Below are positions 17,926 to 30,752 of a stretch of 64,000 nucleotides of DNA, in pieces. The notes beneath the pieces were generated by a model that had not been told where the DNA came from, did no database searches, and saw only the letters and a program-made list of their open reading frames with translations. The stretch is taken from the NCBI GenBank assembly GCA_963922205.1, contig CAWUHX010000013.1, positions 1,178,001-1,242,000 of the forward strand, written 5' to 3'. The stretch's first letter is position 1, and the number at the start of each line of letters is the position of its first letter. Source of the DNA: Romanomermis culicivorax (taxonomy: Eukaryota > Nematoda > Enoplea > Mermithida > Mermithidae). A program made the position numbers and the translations under genes.

Positions 17926-20900
17926 TCACGGCTTCAACGTATATTTCGTTTTAGTCAGCGTATACATATGTGTATAGCCCGATGCTTGGCAACAAACGTC
18001 CAAATTATAAAACGAAGCCAAACGTAAGGCCTCTTTCCTTTCGCGTTTCTTCAAATGTCCCAGTGGTAACTCTGAATCGAGCGGATACTGCAGAAAAGTA
18101 ACGATTCGTTTGTTTAATGCGCTGGTCATAGCGGGAACGTTCTTAAAGAATCAAGATTGAAATTACGAATGAATTATAGTTCAATTCCAACCAAAACACC
18201 AGAAAGAATTTTCACTCTCACTTTAGTTAAAAGTCGCTTGCCAAAAATTTTCGTTGAACACCGTAAATTAATCGAACTCTGGCTAATATCCGTATCCGAC
18301 GACTCTATAGTTTGTATGTAACTGTTCAAGTCTATCGCCTGCTGTTTGCTCAATTTTTGCATCATCATTTTACGTATGTCGGGTATGCCCATGACGCAAT
18401 CGTCGGGATTTTTACGATCCCGGTTGTCGCTGCTCAACGAGCGATCTTCCAGTCGATTGGTGCTCGATGTTGGATCGTACTTTCCGCATTTCCTTTCCGA
18501 GCAATCGGGTATTTCGAAATACCAGTCGCTTTGTTCGTCGTCTCCTGAAGTTCAGAATCTTCAATATAGGAAAAATATAGGAAAATAATTTTCAATATAG
18601 GAAAAATTCATAAAATTGAAAATCAAGCATTCGGAATCGTAATTTTCTAATGCGAATGAAAAAATAATTTACGTTTTCCAAAAAGATGAAATCCAACGCA
18701 GATCTGAAATTCCGTTTCTATTCAACTGATAAATCACAAGCCTTTTTATAGCGTTTCTCTCGTAAAACAGCTTTGACAACACCTCCGGGAAAATCCGTCA
18801 TATAGGAACTAACCTTGATGACCTTCTTCGTCGCTCGTGACGCTGCCTTCGCTTTCACTTGTGCCACATAGGCTGCAAAACAGATTCTATACAGGGGCGA
18901 CTAAACGATGTGCATTTGAAATACCTAATTGTAGTACACAACACATACAGGTACAACATAGAAATTTGGCGGGGTCAGACCTATATTTTTTTCAAAATTG
19001 CGCAGAGCTGAATCAAAATTGATCAGAATGCTTCAAAACTTCGTTCTGAAATATTTCTGTGAGCTCTTTTAGTTGCAATACTAAAATTAAACTTTTTCCT
19101 AATTTTCAACATTTTTTCATGGTTTTCAAGTCTTTATATGAAGAAGTCATCAAAGAGCATAGAACTATTTTAAAATCATATTTATTTTATGCTCAATACA
19201 TTGTTTGCATCATTCATTTGAGTAAAAATTTACTTCTAGATATCATAGTATAAAAATCCCCAAAAAATGAAAATTCTGGAATGGATCAGCCAGGATTCTA
19301 CCCGGGGTAAGCCAAGGTTCTAGCCGGGAAGTGGACCCTCATCACACCTTCCTCCCAAGAATATTATGATGGTACAAAAAATGGCCCGCCTGAAAGTTCT
19401 ATCATAGAGTAACCAGAGCAGCTGAGGTTTCGTTGTTGTGCATTCGATAGAAAAATTACCCTAGTGTCATTATGTTGGAATTTAACGCATGTTCAACGCA
19501 CTGTAAAATTATAATATTATAACGACAACGAATTCATGGTAATTCATAGCATTTAACGAATTAACAAATTCAAGGGCAAATACCACTGTAAAGTTCAAGT
19601 AAAAAGTCTATTTCAAATTGCTTTTAAACCAATTTCAGATCGTTCTGCAGCTCTCAATCAGAAAAGTATTGACAGTTTTAGAACATTCCAAACTTTCCCG
19701 GAGATTATTTTGATCGTGATCTCAAAATTAGCATTTGTAACTCAGAATCAATCGGGGCTCCTATCAAAAAAGGTCTATCGGATGAAACAATTCGAACATT
19801 CTATCAAGATTGGCTGAAGTACAAATGTCTTTTTAGGCAAGCCGTTTTTCTGAACAACTATGTATTAGAATGGACAAAACACGTGTTATTCAAATTACAA
19901 TGAAGTACAGTTTGAAAAAAATCGGATCCAGGGTCGCCTGTTGAAAGTTTGACGATTATCTCACACTATTACTCCGGTATGATTTTTTTAGTTTTCATGC
20001 GTAAAAGTTTGAAGAGTTCCCGAAATCCCGTAACAAACCACGGAAATTTTTCTCACTTGATGTCGTAATCGTACTCCATATTACTCTCGGAATTACGACC
20101 CAAATATGTAATCATAGGTCTATTGGAGGATAGAAATAAATGTTTCCCAGAACAACGACTTGGCGATCGTCTTATACGGCTCATGTTCTGACGAAATATG
20201 TTCATTTTGTTTGTATTTTCGATGTCCATGCCTTCGTAATGGTAAATTTCGCCAGATTCGACAAAGGTATTGCTAAAATTTTGAAATGAAAAATAGAAGA
20301 TGAAACCATACCTTTAAGAAATCCGACCAGTTGATGGGTGTAAACCCAAAATTTTGGGGTGGGGGTCCCGAAATTCTCAAAATTTTGGGGATCCCCAAAA
20401 ATTCTAAAAAAGTCGAAAAAAAGCCGAAAATTTTCCCAAAAAGGCCAAAAAATCCATTATTTTCCTAATTTTTTCGAGTCGAGAAGTCCCGACAATTGGG
20501 TATAGGGTTCCACCAAGTTGGGGGTCCACTCCAACCTTACCAATTAAACGTATGGACGATATAAGAATTTGAAAATGATCATACATCAAAAAATTGTTCT
20601 GGAACGATAATGACTTAGTAAGAACTTTTCTTGAATATATATATATATATGAAAAACAGTGTCGTATGCCCAATTCCACGTGACCGGCGCGTCAGAAAAA
20701 TAATGCTTGGTGAGAGGCTCGAACCCTCAACCTTCTGCATACAAGGCAGACGCACCAGCACCACTACAACAACAGCATGCATGCGACGGTGCCCGGAGGT
20801 TTATGGGGATCAGCGGGGCTTTCCATGGATGGGACGTCATACTAGGTTTAACAAATTTCCGGGGAATCACTGAAGGAAAAAATTTGTGACTTTTTATAAC

Positions 20901-23900
20901 GCGAAGAAACCTGTTTTTGTTCAAACATCAACATTTTCTACAAAAAAACTGAAATTTTTGAGCTCTTCTTCATACCAAAAAAATGGAAGTTCTTCTTATC
21001 CTAGTTTTATGACGGCCATATGATTGACAAATATTTTAAATCAAGGTTATGCTAGATTTCGTTTCTAGAAAACATTTACTTCGTGGAAACATCTACAGCC
21101 ATTCTCTTTATCAGTCTTTTCCGCCTATTCCTCCTAGCCGGCGTCCAAGTTTCTGGAAAACTGTCCGATTCGACAGGCGGATGGCCAGCCGCAGCGTTGA
21201 CGCCGCCTCCGCTCGCTTTTTGATGCCGAAAAAATTTCCATTTCGTTGTCGTTTCGTGTATGTGATTGTCGTGTTGGCGGCTGATCATTGTCACATGCCA
21301 CGTCGGTTTCTCACTGGCCGATACGCTGCCGATCAAACCACCGCTGTTGTTGTTGGCACCACCGACGATAGTTTTTGGTTTCGCAGCTGGACTACTATTG
21401 TTCACCAAAGTTGCCGAGGACGTGTTGTGGTTAGAGAGTTCTTTTTCGCTGTCGGAGATATCTGGAGCGCCAAAAAATCCCTAAATATTGATCAAAAATT
21501 AGTATGGCATCGTTAACACGCCGCGTACAGGAACAACAACTACGTCGTCGCAATATTTAAAAGATACAAATATCGGAAGTAGTGATAAGAGATGTATCGG
21601 GGACCCAGACCCGAAATTATCCGATCATTTTGTTCGACCCGGACCCGATATTCTTAAAATTTTGGACTCCGACCCGGACCCGAAGAAATTGTTACAATTC
21701 TGATACGGGTCTGATGCATAACATAGTCACTCAGCTGAAAACAAATATCCATGTTAAAGAATGTGATGATACATCAATTAACTATTGAAATTTGAAAAGT
21801 AACAAATCAACACTATATTGCTTAGACCACAGTTCACAAATAGTTTTTCGATCGTTTTCTTTATAGTTATCGTTTTTTCAATCTAGATGTTTATTAATAA
21901 TATTAATCTGAGGATCAAAAATGAAATTATAGATATACTTAGACACTAATATTTCAAGAAAGATAAGTGACTCGAATTAATTTATTGTGTCTCAACCCAA
22001 ACCATACAATTTCGATTTGATGTTGCCTCTCCCACATCCATTTTAAGATGCAGTTGTCGAGAAGTTCGATCTTGAACATGATAAGTTTAAAATGAATCAT
22101 ATCAAAAAATAAGGTAATTGTGTGGTTTTACAAAGGGCGTTTAAAAAATTTTTTCCAATGTTGTACTTTTCACGTTTCACACTTTTTGAGTCCACAAAGA
22201 GGTAGGAAAAAAGCTGAAAAAATCATTTGAATCTCTTTCCAGACACCTTCCCATAGGATGCCGCATTATGTTTTCATAATGTAGGCACTAATGTCCAACA
22301 TATTATGTTGAACTTTCAATCCGATTTGTGTACCGTTTTTTGAGTTGTAGCGATTGGCACACACTGCACTGCCATTCAAATATCTTTTTGAATCTAAATA
22401 AGTCCTCAACCAATAAAGTTGTGAGAAAACAGCATTCGCCATTACCTCAATAATAAACTAGAATAAGAATGTGGCTTCAAAGCTAGATAAATTTTGATTT
22501 ATCTAGCTCTGGTATTTGCTGAACGGCAGTCTTCGTATGAAAGGTAAAAATTTAAAATTTTTTCATTAAATTCCAGAAATCGAGTCATTCTGACGTTTCT
22601 TTACAGGAAAATGCAAGAGTTATTCCAATGCACTTTGTTATATTTGAAAGGCACTACAATCGATTATCATTTCATTTATATTTGAAAGGCACTACAATCG
22701 ATTATCATTTCATTTATCTTCATCTGACTAACCAACCTCCTGTGGTGTGAAACGAAGTGCCTTCTACTGTAAAAATTTTTCTCAATAGGCCGCAGTCAGG
22801 CAGACGTCATTTATTTTGTAACATTATTCGCAGCCTCGATGTTTTTCAACTGAATAACTGAAAAAAAAGAATTTCTGTTGCATCTCTTCCGAGACACCAT
22901 GTGGCACAACCATCATGAATAGATCAATGAAATTGTGCCAGTGATTCAGCCTACATCTTTTCTATTTATTCGTCCAATCTGAGCGTTTTAAATGTTTCCT
23001 GCATTTCGTTGATGGCATATTTAGTGGCATCAAACAGTTTTTTTGTATCAATTTTCAATATGTGCAGACACAGGGCCGTCCGCAGGATTTTTTCATGGGG
23101 GGGGGGCGGACTAGATTTTTTCACTGAATAGCCCCAGAATTGATCTTACGCGGATATACTGTGTGCATCACCGTTTTTTTCCTCTAAGATTTTTCCACAT
23201 GAGAACCGGACCCAAAATTTTTTTCCTCATTTTCCAAAAATTTTCCACATTTTTAAAAACGCTTATAATGTGGCTACGGATCCTTTTTTATGCATTTTAG
23301 GAGCATACCCAAGCATTTTGTTGTATTTGTAGTCAGAAACCTGCAAAAATGAGAAAAAAATTGAGAAAATTCTGGTTATGTTAGTCAAAATGAGCTCATG
23401 AAGAATATATTGGTGTTCTATAGAATGGTCCGGCGCGGAGCGCCGGAAAAATTTTTTTTATTTTCACTTTCTAAAACGCTGGAAAATGAATCTTCATAAC
23501 GTTGGGAAATAAATTAAAATCAGACTGATGAAGCGTAATTTGCCTCCCATTCCGGCGCGAAGCGCCGGAAAAATTTTCGGGTTTTTGTATTCTAAAACGC
23601 TGAAAAATAAATCTCTCTATCAGATGATTCGTGAACAAATGTTTTGAAATCGCGTTCTAGAGTAATGTCTTCAATTTCCACCTTCAATAAACGCAAAAGT
23701 TCAGATTGCAAACGTTTAAAAAATTCCAATCATCAAGAGAAAAAATTGAGAGACTTGATGAAAAATCTCTATTTTCGGCGACATAATTGACTGTAAACGA
23801 TTAGAAAATGAAACGAGCTAACTTGGTTGATAGAAACTGTTGAGCATTAATTAGTAAGTCGAAGTAGATATGCTAACGGCCGCGCCTGATAGAATATAGT

Positions 23901-26900
23901 TATAATTATACCCATGACCGGCGCGAAGCGCCGGAAAATTTTGACATTTTGACCTTTTAAAGTCCACCAAAACGCATCTTTTCGGTTTAGAGTTACTGCC
24001 TCAATGGGGGCGGGGGGGGGGCGGCCGCCCCCCCGCCCCTCCCCTTGTGCACGGCCATGTGCAGACATATACAGCTCCCAAAACGGCAGGCAAACCTGAT
24101 TTAAATTTTAATACAATGTGTTGGACACAATGTTTTTCTTCTGCACCGGCTTTCTGCACACTGCAGAAAAGCCAAAAAAAGTTCCTACAGTGCGGTTTTC
24201 TCCTGTTACCACTGCTTTTTTCCCCAGGCCTTTTCCCCAAACGGGGAAAGGGGTCAAAATTTTCTTCCCATTTTCTCGAACACATTTTTCGCTTAAAAAT
24301 GGTCATAGACGCTTTATTTATGTGTTTTTGAGCTTTTTCGTACCTTCTGGTGTTTTAAGAGCTATTAATTTATTAAAATTGAGGAAAAAAATTGAAATTT
24401 TCGAGTTTGATCGAAGTCTAGTCTACAAGCAGTGTGGAACAAATTTTCGAGCAAACTATCCTAGAGCATAATGACTTTGCATTGTACATGATAAATCGAC
24501 GGTCAAGTCCTCCTCCTCCATGATGACAAGTGAGAGCCCAAACAAGACGTTAAAATTTTTTTGGGTATTGACATTCTGTGGCTTTTTTTTTTTATTTCAA
24601 GAGTTAGATCCGAATTTTGTGTTCAAAAGTCGTAATTTCTAGAATTTTATTAATTGAAAAATTTTAAAAGTAATTTACACTCTCATGATTCTCATGAACT
24701 TGGCCGAAAAGATATATGAGTAAGAAGAGTAGGAATTTCCGAAAATTGATTCCATAATGCTTTTGAATTGATTTTACGTTAAGAAAGGATTAAAGGAAAA
24801 ATCGCTTCAAAAATTTTAGAGATTTGATGCATGGATCTTTCTCAAAAAATGTGTCAAGGAAAACGCGTGAATCTTCATTGAATATCAAGATAAAATATTG
24901 AAGATTACCAATTAAAACATGAGATAATACGTTTAAGATGATGAAAACTATTAAAGATTAAATGATAAGTGAAGGTGAACATGCTAGAAGCTGCACCTGA
25001 GCTAGGAAATAAATAATAATGCTTATTAAAGCCATAACCGGCGCGAAGCACCGGAAAATTTTGAGATTATGACCTTCTAAAATGCATCTTTTCTGTATCC
25101 ATTTCCCAAAATTTTCTTCCAAAATTTTTTCCCTTCTCCGAATTTTTTTCCTCAAAAAGCACGATTTGGGGGAAAAACAGTGCCTGTTACAACACAATAA
25201 TAGTGAATATAGGAAAAGAGCAAATTAAATGTGTAATTCAATGTTAAATTTGAACGAATTTATAATGTTTTGACTAGACATTTTAAAGTCTTAAATAAGA
25301 AAAATAATTGATTTTAAAAGTACACTGACACATTATAGAAGAATATATGTGATCAAACGACTCAAAAAATTCTGCACCAGTGCAGAAATTACCAAAAAAA
25401 TTCTGCACGAAGCCTAAAAAGTCTGCACTGTGCAGAAAAAATCACTGGTTGGACATTAGTGGCTGCATAAATAAAGAGAAAATACTGCGGCATTTTATAG
25501 TAGGTGCTAAAAAATGGCTTCAAATGACTCTTTCAAGTAATTTCGACTTCATTTTTGATACTTTAAAATGGCACAAAAAGTGCAAAGTAAGATTTCAGAA
25601 AATTTCTTTTATACCTTCTGCATATAATGAACATTTGGAGATTTATATTTCGAAACACGCCTAGAGACTGAAAAATGCCAAAAAATTAAAACTTGCAACT
25701 TTAGGAGTACTGTAGGTGTGCGAATGTTGATTTTCGCGCCGAATAAATGCTATCACAATACTCAGCATGTAAAACCACTTAAAATATACCTAATTTTCCT
25801 TATTAATTTCCGACTTATCAAAGGTAAATAGAGCAGTTGGTCAAATCTCTCAGAAATCGTGTCTGAATGATGTCACACAGAATAGCGTGTGGACAAATAT
25901 AACGGACCCGGACCCAAAATCGCCCGACTACTGTGCTGGATGCGGACCCGAAATTCTTAAAATTTTGGACTTGATACGTATCTAGTAATGATTAATATAA
26001 ATTAATTTTGTCATATTTTGAATAAATAATACCATTTCAATATACTTCAATATATATATATATATATATCTTCTGTTGAAAGTACATGATTTAACAGATT
26101 TTCTTTGTATTCATAGTAAGACTTTCCACCTAACTTAAAACCAATTGCTGTTTTACAAACCAAAAGATTGCTAAGTCTCAACACTGACGAATTTGTTGGT
26201 GTACTACGGAACAAAAAAAGTAAAAGGCGCACATGTTAGCTATCATCGCTTCTTAAGTTCAAAAATCAATACTGTTCTAGGAATTTTGCAGAATTTCCAG
26301 TTCTAACAGTTCTGATGATGAAATAATCATTTTAGCATACCAGGCGTCTGCTTCTTACAAAAAAAATGAGTAGGTACGTGTACGCATAAATCATGCTTCA
26401 ATTAATATGAATTGTTCTTCATCTCACGTTAATGTTAATTAATTAGTGGATAACATTCTATTAGCTTATATATAATTATCCTCTAGCATGCTAAGCTGAG
26501 AATCGTATCACATTCAAATAGTTTCTGCGAGGAAGTTTAAAACGATGGGAATTTCAATGTTCCGAAACAAGAGAACGAATAGTTATAAAAGTTCGTTGAT
26601 TTGAACAGAAAACAAAAAATAATGATCTTGCTGAAGAGTGATAGTTGATCAATTATGGCCTCACTTCAATAGACAACGACTCGACAGCTCTATCACGTTT
26701 TTTGTCTGGGACTGAACATCCAGAATCTCCAGCGAGGTCACCAGGTGAGCATACATTTAACCTGCATCGACGTCGCTTATTTTTCTTCACTAGCTAAAAG
26801 TTTAAAAAAATTTGATCTACAATAAGACAATAAAAAAGGGGATCAGATACTGCGTCACACAAACAGCTGACCGAAAATCGATAATCTTATGTTATGGAAA

Positions 26901-27340
26901 AAGAATCAAAATTTAGTGTCATCTTATAACAATAAATGTACGTACGTATCTTGAAAAATTTTCCTGCCATTTTAAAAAACAGATTTTTTACAATGAACAA
27001 AAACAAAATGTGTTGAAAACGTCAAACGAAAAACTATCTAAATACACTACGAACTGCTTCAACGGTGCAGATGATTTTTAACGCAAAATTAAAAAACACC
27101 ATTTAAAACAGAGAGAGACGTGAATAACTAGGCTCAGTTTGAAATCAAAAGTATAGATAATTAATTCCTATCTTGAAACAAATTTCTTACCTTATATTGT
27201 AATGTTGTGTGCTTGCTAGACGAGGAAGGCATGCTGGCATCGTTGAGAGCAACAATAAGATCAGTTAATTGGCCAAATAATGCGTCCTTTGGTTTAGAAA
27301 TAACGTGACGAAGTTCGTCGATACCGTCAACTAACGACAT
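17926..27340 (-). CDS. GPATCH2: GPATCH2-like nuclear protein, seven exons, no G-patch visible
   Basis: Coding exons are 27340-27191 (ATG, MSLVDGIDELRHV...), 26793-26665, 21480-21080, 20272-20057, 18872-18814, 18544-18222 and 18141-17926 (TGA). Every intron is GT-AG and all phases agree, giving 497 aa; vertebrate GPATCH2 is of similar length. Family signatures, in order: a basic patch KKNKRRRCR (exon 2), RRNRRKRLIKRMAVD (end of exon 3), and SVTSDEEGHQ joined to GDDEQSDWYFE across exons 5-6. In vertebrates the protein is nuclear and G-patch proteins often activate DEAH helicases. Here no G-patch (GW..G.GLG) is seen. The last exon, residues about 427-497, resembles an R3H fold (LNKRIVTFLQYPLDSELPLG, then ERKEALRLASFYNL), with the usual RxxxH His replaced. 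A gtgaga donor overlaps the stop, so a further G-patch exon is possible but none was found. Intron 2 (21481-26664) is rich in transposons. Confidence 0.8.
18873..20056 (-). other. GPATCH2-like intron 4
   Basis: AT-rich intron between the exons at 20272-20057 and 18872-18814. No repeat with identifiable ends and no other exon was seen. Confidence 0.5.
20305..20540 (+). repeat. Degraded CATACCTGTA-family MITE
   Basis: CCATACCTTTAAGAAATCCGACCAGTTG at the left, an AAAATTTTGGGG and GGCCAAAAAATCC interior, then GGGTATAGGGTTCCACCAAGTTGGGG follow the layout of the 186-bp MITE at 8589-8774, with many substitutions and no intact right end. Confidence 0.6.
20700..20790 (-). repeat. tRNA-derived SINE head (pol III A and B boxes)
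   Basis: On the minus strand, an A-box-like TAGTGGTGCTGG (20766-20755) is followed about 30 bp later by a perfect B box GGTTCGAGCCT (20725-20715). A stem TCTGC / GCAGA around loop CTTGTAT looks like an anticodon arm (TGT) and a T-arm follows. The acceptor stem does not pair, so this is a SINE head or tRNA pseudogene and not a working tRNA gene. Confidence 0.5.
21590..21710. repeat. GGACCCG-word repeat, probable hAT end
   Basis: Several copies of GACCCGGACCCGA lie in about 120 bp, beginning ATCGGGGACCCAGACCCG. A related copy is at 25900-25970. Arrays of one short word next to a terminus fit hAT subterminal repeats. No complete element was delimited. Confidence 0.4.
21711..23062 (-). other. 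GPATCH2-like intron 2, unique part
   Basis: Intronic AT-rich DNA without recognised exons. A 39-40-bp unit ending CGATTATCATTTCATTTA is tandemly duplicated at about 22638-22717 with no differences seen. Confidence 0.5.
23071..24059. mobile_element. hAT-type element, TSD TGCAGACA
   Basis: The left end CAGGGCCGTCC and right end GCACGGCCATG are inverted, and perfect 8-bp TSDs TGCAGACA lie at 23063-23070 and 24060-24067. G and C runs with GGGCGGCCGCCC sit just inside. The interior contains a CACCGTTTTTTTCCTC terminus near 23169, left over from a nested relative of the element at 38099-38992, and three GC hairpins (23430-23446, 23552-23568, 23918-23934). No coding sequence was seen. Confidence 0.85.
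24128..25447. mobile_element. hAT-type composite element, TSD GTTGGACA
   Basis: Left end CAATGTTTTTCTTCTGCACC, right end GTGCAGAAAAAATCACTG; perfect 8-bp TSDs GTTGGACA at 24120-24127 and 25448-25455. Subterminal words are TTCTGCAC / GTGCAGAA, repeated three times near the right end (25372-25435). It is an outer element of about 350 bp split by a second hAT element at 24210-25182. The same composite occurs in inverse inside 935-2087, so the pair has moved as one unit. Confidence 0.88.
24210..25182. mobile_element. Nested hAT element, TSD CCTGTTAC
   Basis: It starts CACTGCTTTTTTCCCC and ends GGGGGAAAAACAGTG, with perfect 8-bp TSDs CCTGTTAC at 24202-24209 and 25183-25190. Its subterminal word is TTTTCCCC / GGGGAAA, unlike the CTGCAC word of its host element. 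The interior phrase from about 24300 to 25070 recurs at 39340-42330 (split there by three insertions) and, inverted, at 1100-1830. Confidence 0.87.
25456..26664 (-). other. GPATCH2-like intron 2, proximal part
   Basis: AT-rich intron. It holds a fragment of the GGACCCG-word repeat at about 25900-25970 and a TA dinucleotide run at 26051-26069. No exon was recognised apart from the modelled exon 2 that follows. Confidence 0.5.
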
Positions 27341-28161
27341 TGTAGAAATACTTACGCAATTACAGCCTTACGAAGACACTGAAAACACAGTTGAGGCCTG
27401 AACCAAAATTAAATAAACGACCTATAGTTGCTCATGTGTATGCAATCAAAGCTAGTCCTTGTCTTTTTATGGACGTAAAAAATTTTTAGCGTGAATCTTC
27501 TGCTTTTAATTTCATCTTAGCTGATATTTTTGCTGCACATGATAGCTCAGAAATAGTTAGGACTTCCTGATTTAACAAATAGAAATATAATTTTTGAGAG
27601 AAATTCCAAAACTCACAAGAAGCTTTTTGATTCTCACCTGAAAGAATATCACATGCTGATCATTGTTAACGTTTTGAGGACAAAACGTTCTAAAGAAAAG
27701 AATTTGGTCGTTTTGTACTTTTACAATAAAAAACTTGGCTTCACTCGTGCATTCCTGGAGTCTGAATTTTGAAGTTTAAGAAAAGAAGGTTGGTTCTGGC
27801 TTCAAATTCAAGGACACAATCACGAATGATTAGAGTCAAACAGTCAGTTTTTGACTTGAGTATGCATCCGACTATAGACTGGACATTTTTAGTCAGCCAC
27901 TTTAGTCAGCTCACAGTACACTTCTACATTTGCCCAATTATCCGGGAAAAAATAGGTTACCATGAATCAGACATGTACGGAAAGAATTTTTCAGGGGGGG
28001 GGGGGGTCGCCGAATTTTTTATCGAAGAGAGACGAGCAAAAAAAAGTTCGGCAGGCACGTTTTTGATACAAAATATGCATAAAAATCATCAAAAAAGCTG
28101 TCTTGGAAAAAAGTCCAGGGGGTGTTTGACGATTTTTTTTAGACCAGGACGGTGTCCAGAG
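27341..28161. other. Upstream region of the GPATCH2-like gene
   Basis: This holds the 5' UTR and promoter of the minus-strand gene, if transcription starts nearby. No TATA box or CpG-rich patch stands out. From about 27990 to 28150 lies a repeat with a poly-G run and GTTTGACGATTTTTTT, related to segments at 30370-30600 (inverted) and 46100-46170. Confidence 0.45.
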
Positions 28162-28598
28162 CATACATGTAATTGGGGGGGGGGGAAGTGCTATGGGAAC
28201 CCTCCCCAGAAATCGTCGACCATATAGCTAGCCATTGGGCGACCGCCCCCCCCCAGGATTTTCCAATCCTATGGCTAGCCATAGGGTAGCCCATGGACCC
28301 CCATAATTTTGGTCGGAAAAATGTCAATTTTTTGATTAAATATGTCAAATTTTGAACAAAAAATGGTCAAAAACGTCAATTTTTCGGTGCTTCGCGCCAC
28401 AAATACATTTTTTATCATTTTTTAGACAAAAATTACTATTTTTAAAGTCTTTTTCGGACTTTTATCGTGATAAAATCGAATATTTTTTCCTTCAGAGACC
28501 CCTCCCCTTAAAATTTTGGGAATTACTGACCCCCGGCCCAAAAAAAGTGGCCCAACCCCCCTTCCCCCTCCAGACCCCGGGGCTCCGTTACATGTATG
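28162..28598. mobile_element. 437-bp hAT MITE of the CATACATGTAA family
   Basis: Ends CATACATGTAA / TTACATGTATG; flanking 8-mers GTCCAGAG (28154-28161) and GTCCGGAG (28599-28606) match at 7 of 8 positions. The interior aligns along its length with the copy at 10740-11193, including the CTAGCCAT words, GCTTCGCGCC hairpin half and GGGAATTACTGACCCC. Confidence 0.88.
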
Positions 28599-28606
28599 GT
28601 CCGGAG

Positions 28607-30603
28607 TGTGCATGTATGTCATGAATGCGAAAAAAGTACGGTCGTCAAGGCTGGACAAATATACCAAAATCTCAAAATTGTCCAGCATTAAATTAGGCAT
28701 AATTATCATTACTTGTCTCCTCACGCCCGGCTCTTAAAAAGCCTAGTGCCATTACTCCAACATTTAATTATTTCAGTGCATCTATAACGTTCTATTTCTT
28801 TTCCAGCCATTAAGTGTTTTCAAAAGTAGGTAATTAAGGATTTCAAATTTTCTTTCAAAATTCCTATTTTTTCTCACTTGACTATTGTTATGATAGTAAT
28901 AGGCAAATTGAAACATGAAATTTTCACAACTTTCATAATTGAGGAACTTCGGAAAATATTTCAAAAGCTTGCTTTTCAAATTTTTTGATATTTAGAATAT
29001 TGATGCTAATCGCCAAAAGCTAAATTTTGAACGGTGTTCAGTCATACATGTGATTGAGGGGAATTACTACAGGAACCCCCCGTCCCCCAAGAAATTGTCG
29101 GCGACCATATGGCCAGCCATTGAGTGACTCCGTGATTTTCTAATCCTATGGCTAGCCATATCGTAGTCAAAGGGACCAGTTTGGAAAAATAGTACTTAAA
29201 AATGTAAATTTTTTGATGAAAAATGTTAATTTTGTAACAAAAAATGGTCAAAAATGTCAGTTTTCTCAGCGCTTAACGCCATGAATACATTTTTTACGGA
29301 TTTTTAGACAAAAATTACTATTCTATGAAGCATTTTTCGGACTCACTATCCGACGAAGTATAGCAGGTCACCTGGCACTGTCCGGCTCCATTTTATGTGT
29401 TGCTTAACGGGGCGGGGCTTAAACGCAGAAAACTGAAGGATTTTCTTGTGTGTCGGACGGCGTCGGACAAAAAATTTCAACTCGATCGAAATTACAATTC
29501 GGTGTCGGCCGACGGCGGCCGACACTATCCAACGAAGTATGACAGGGCCTTTAATGTTACTCCTTTGGTATCACGGTATCAAGTTTAGAAAAAGCCGATA
29601 TCACTGTCATTAATACGACACCTTTCTCTCCATTTTTCTCATTTTCCTTCATCATCTTCCTTATCAATGCTGGGTGGTCAAATCTGCAGGGGGTCAGCAA
29701 GAATCTGCTGGGAGTCGATCAAAATCTGCTTGAGGCCCAGAACAAACTATGTGTATGTATACCAATATTTATTTCAGTCATTGTTTTCCATTTTTCCATT
29801 AGTATATCTACTTCCACTTACTCATTAAAAATAAGAATAAGAATATTTATTGCACAACATCAACATTGAAGATTCAACAGTTTATATAAAATCTTTAATC
29901 AATCCTATCATTTTTTCTCTGACTGACTTGGAACTTTTCAAACGTTTTCAACGTAAAATGTTGCGTTTATGACCGATGAAGATTGAAGACATCATTCTAG
30001 ACTGTAAATTTAGAGCTTCTATTCAGCTATGTTTGTTGCAGAGATTCATTTTTCAGCGTTTTAGAATATAAAAATTTGAACATTTTCCCGGCGCTTAGAA
30101 TAAGAAGTAATTTACAGTCTATTAATCTGATCTTAATTTACATTTTAATGCTGCGAAGATTCATTTTCTAGCGTTTTAGAATGTAAAACCCAAAATTTCG
30201 TTCGATGCTCAGCGCCGGAAGATCAGAATCACCATACCCGTAAGAGGTCCCGACCAGTTGGTGGAGGTAAACCCAAAAATTTGGGATGAAAGTCCCAAAA
30301 TCCAAAATTTCTGGGTGTCCCCAAAACATGGAAAATTTTCCTACAAAAGGCCAACATACATACATCCATATAGGAATAATAAACCCTCCTACCTGAGACC
30401 ACGGACACGGCTCCTGGCCCGAAAAAAGTGGTCAAACAACATCCTTTGAAATTTTTCCAAGACAGTTTTTTTCATGATTTTTATGTATATTTTGTATGAA
30501 AAACATGCTTGCGGGACTTTTTTTTTGTTTTTGCTCACCCACCCTGTACCCCCCTCGATAAAAAGACCGAGGACCCTCTCCCCTGGAAAATTCTTGCTGT
30601 GCA
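28607..30603. other. Repeat-rich intergenic DNA
   Basis: No gene was recognised. A third, decayed CATACATGTAA-family MITE lacking its right end lies at about 29043-29343. A CGACGAAGTAT phrase is repeated at about 29350 and 29530. A truncated CATACCTGTA-family MITE lies at 30231-30370, and the poly-G/GTCAAAC repeat in inverse at 30370-30600. Confidence 0.5.
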
Positions 30604-30752
30604 TGTCTACACAGAGCCGTTCTTAGGGAGGGGGCGGGCTGGGCGGCCGCCCAGGGTCGCTAAAAATCTTTTAGTGTATGCTTGAAGAATGCCTTTTTTA
30701 GCGGCCCTTAATAAAATTCTCTATTTTTGCACTCTAACAGTACTACACAAAC

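Noticed and set aside
18312-18588. Two plus-strand reading frames
   Set aside because: They are shadows of exon 6 of the minus-strand GPATCH2-like gene.
20700-20790. Functional tRNA-Thr gene (anticodon TGT) on the minus strand
   Set aside because: The B box and anticodon-like loop are present, but the 5' half does not pair with the acceptor strand, so it is listed as a SINE head.
21049-21516. 155-codon plus-strand reading frame
   Set aside because: It is antisense to exon 3 of the GPATCH2-like gene, whose splice phases and family motifs are on the minus strand.
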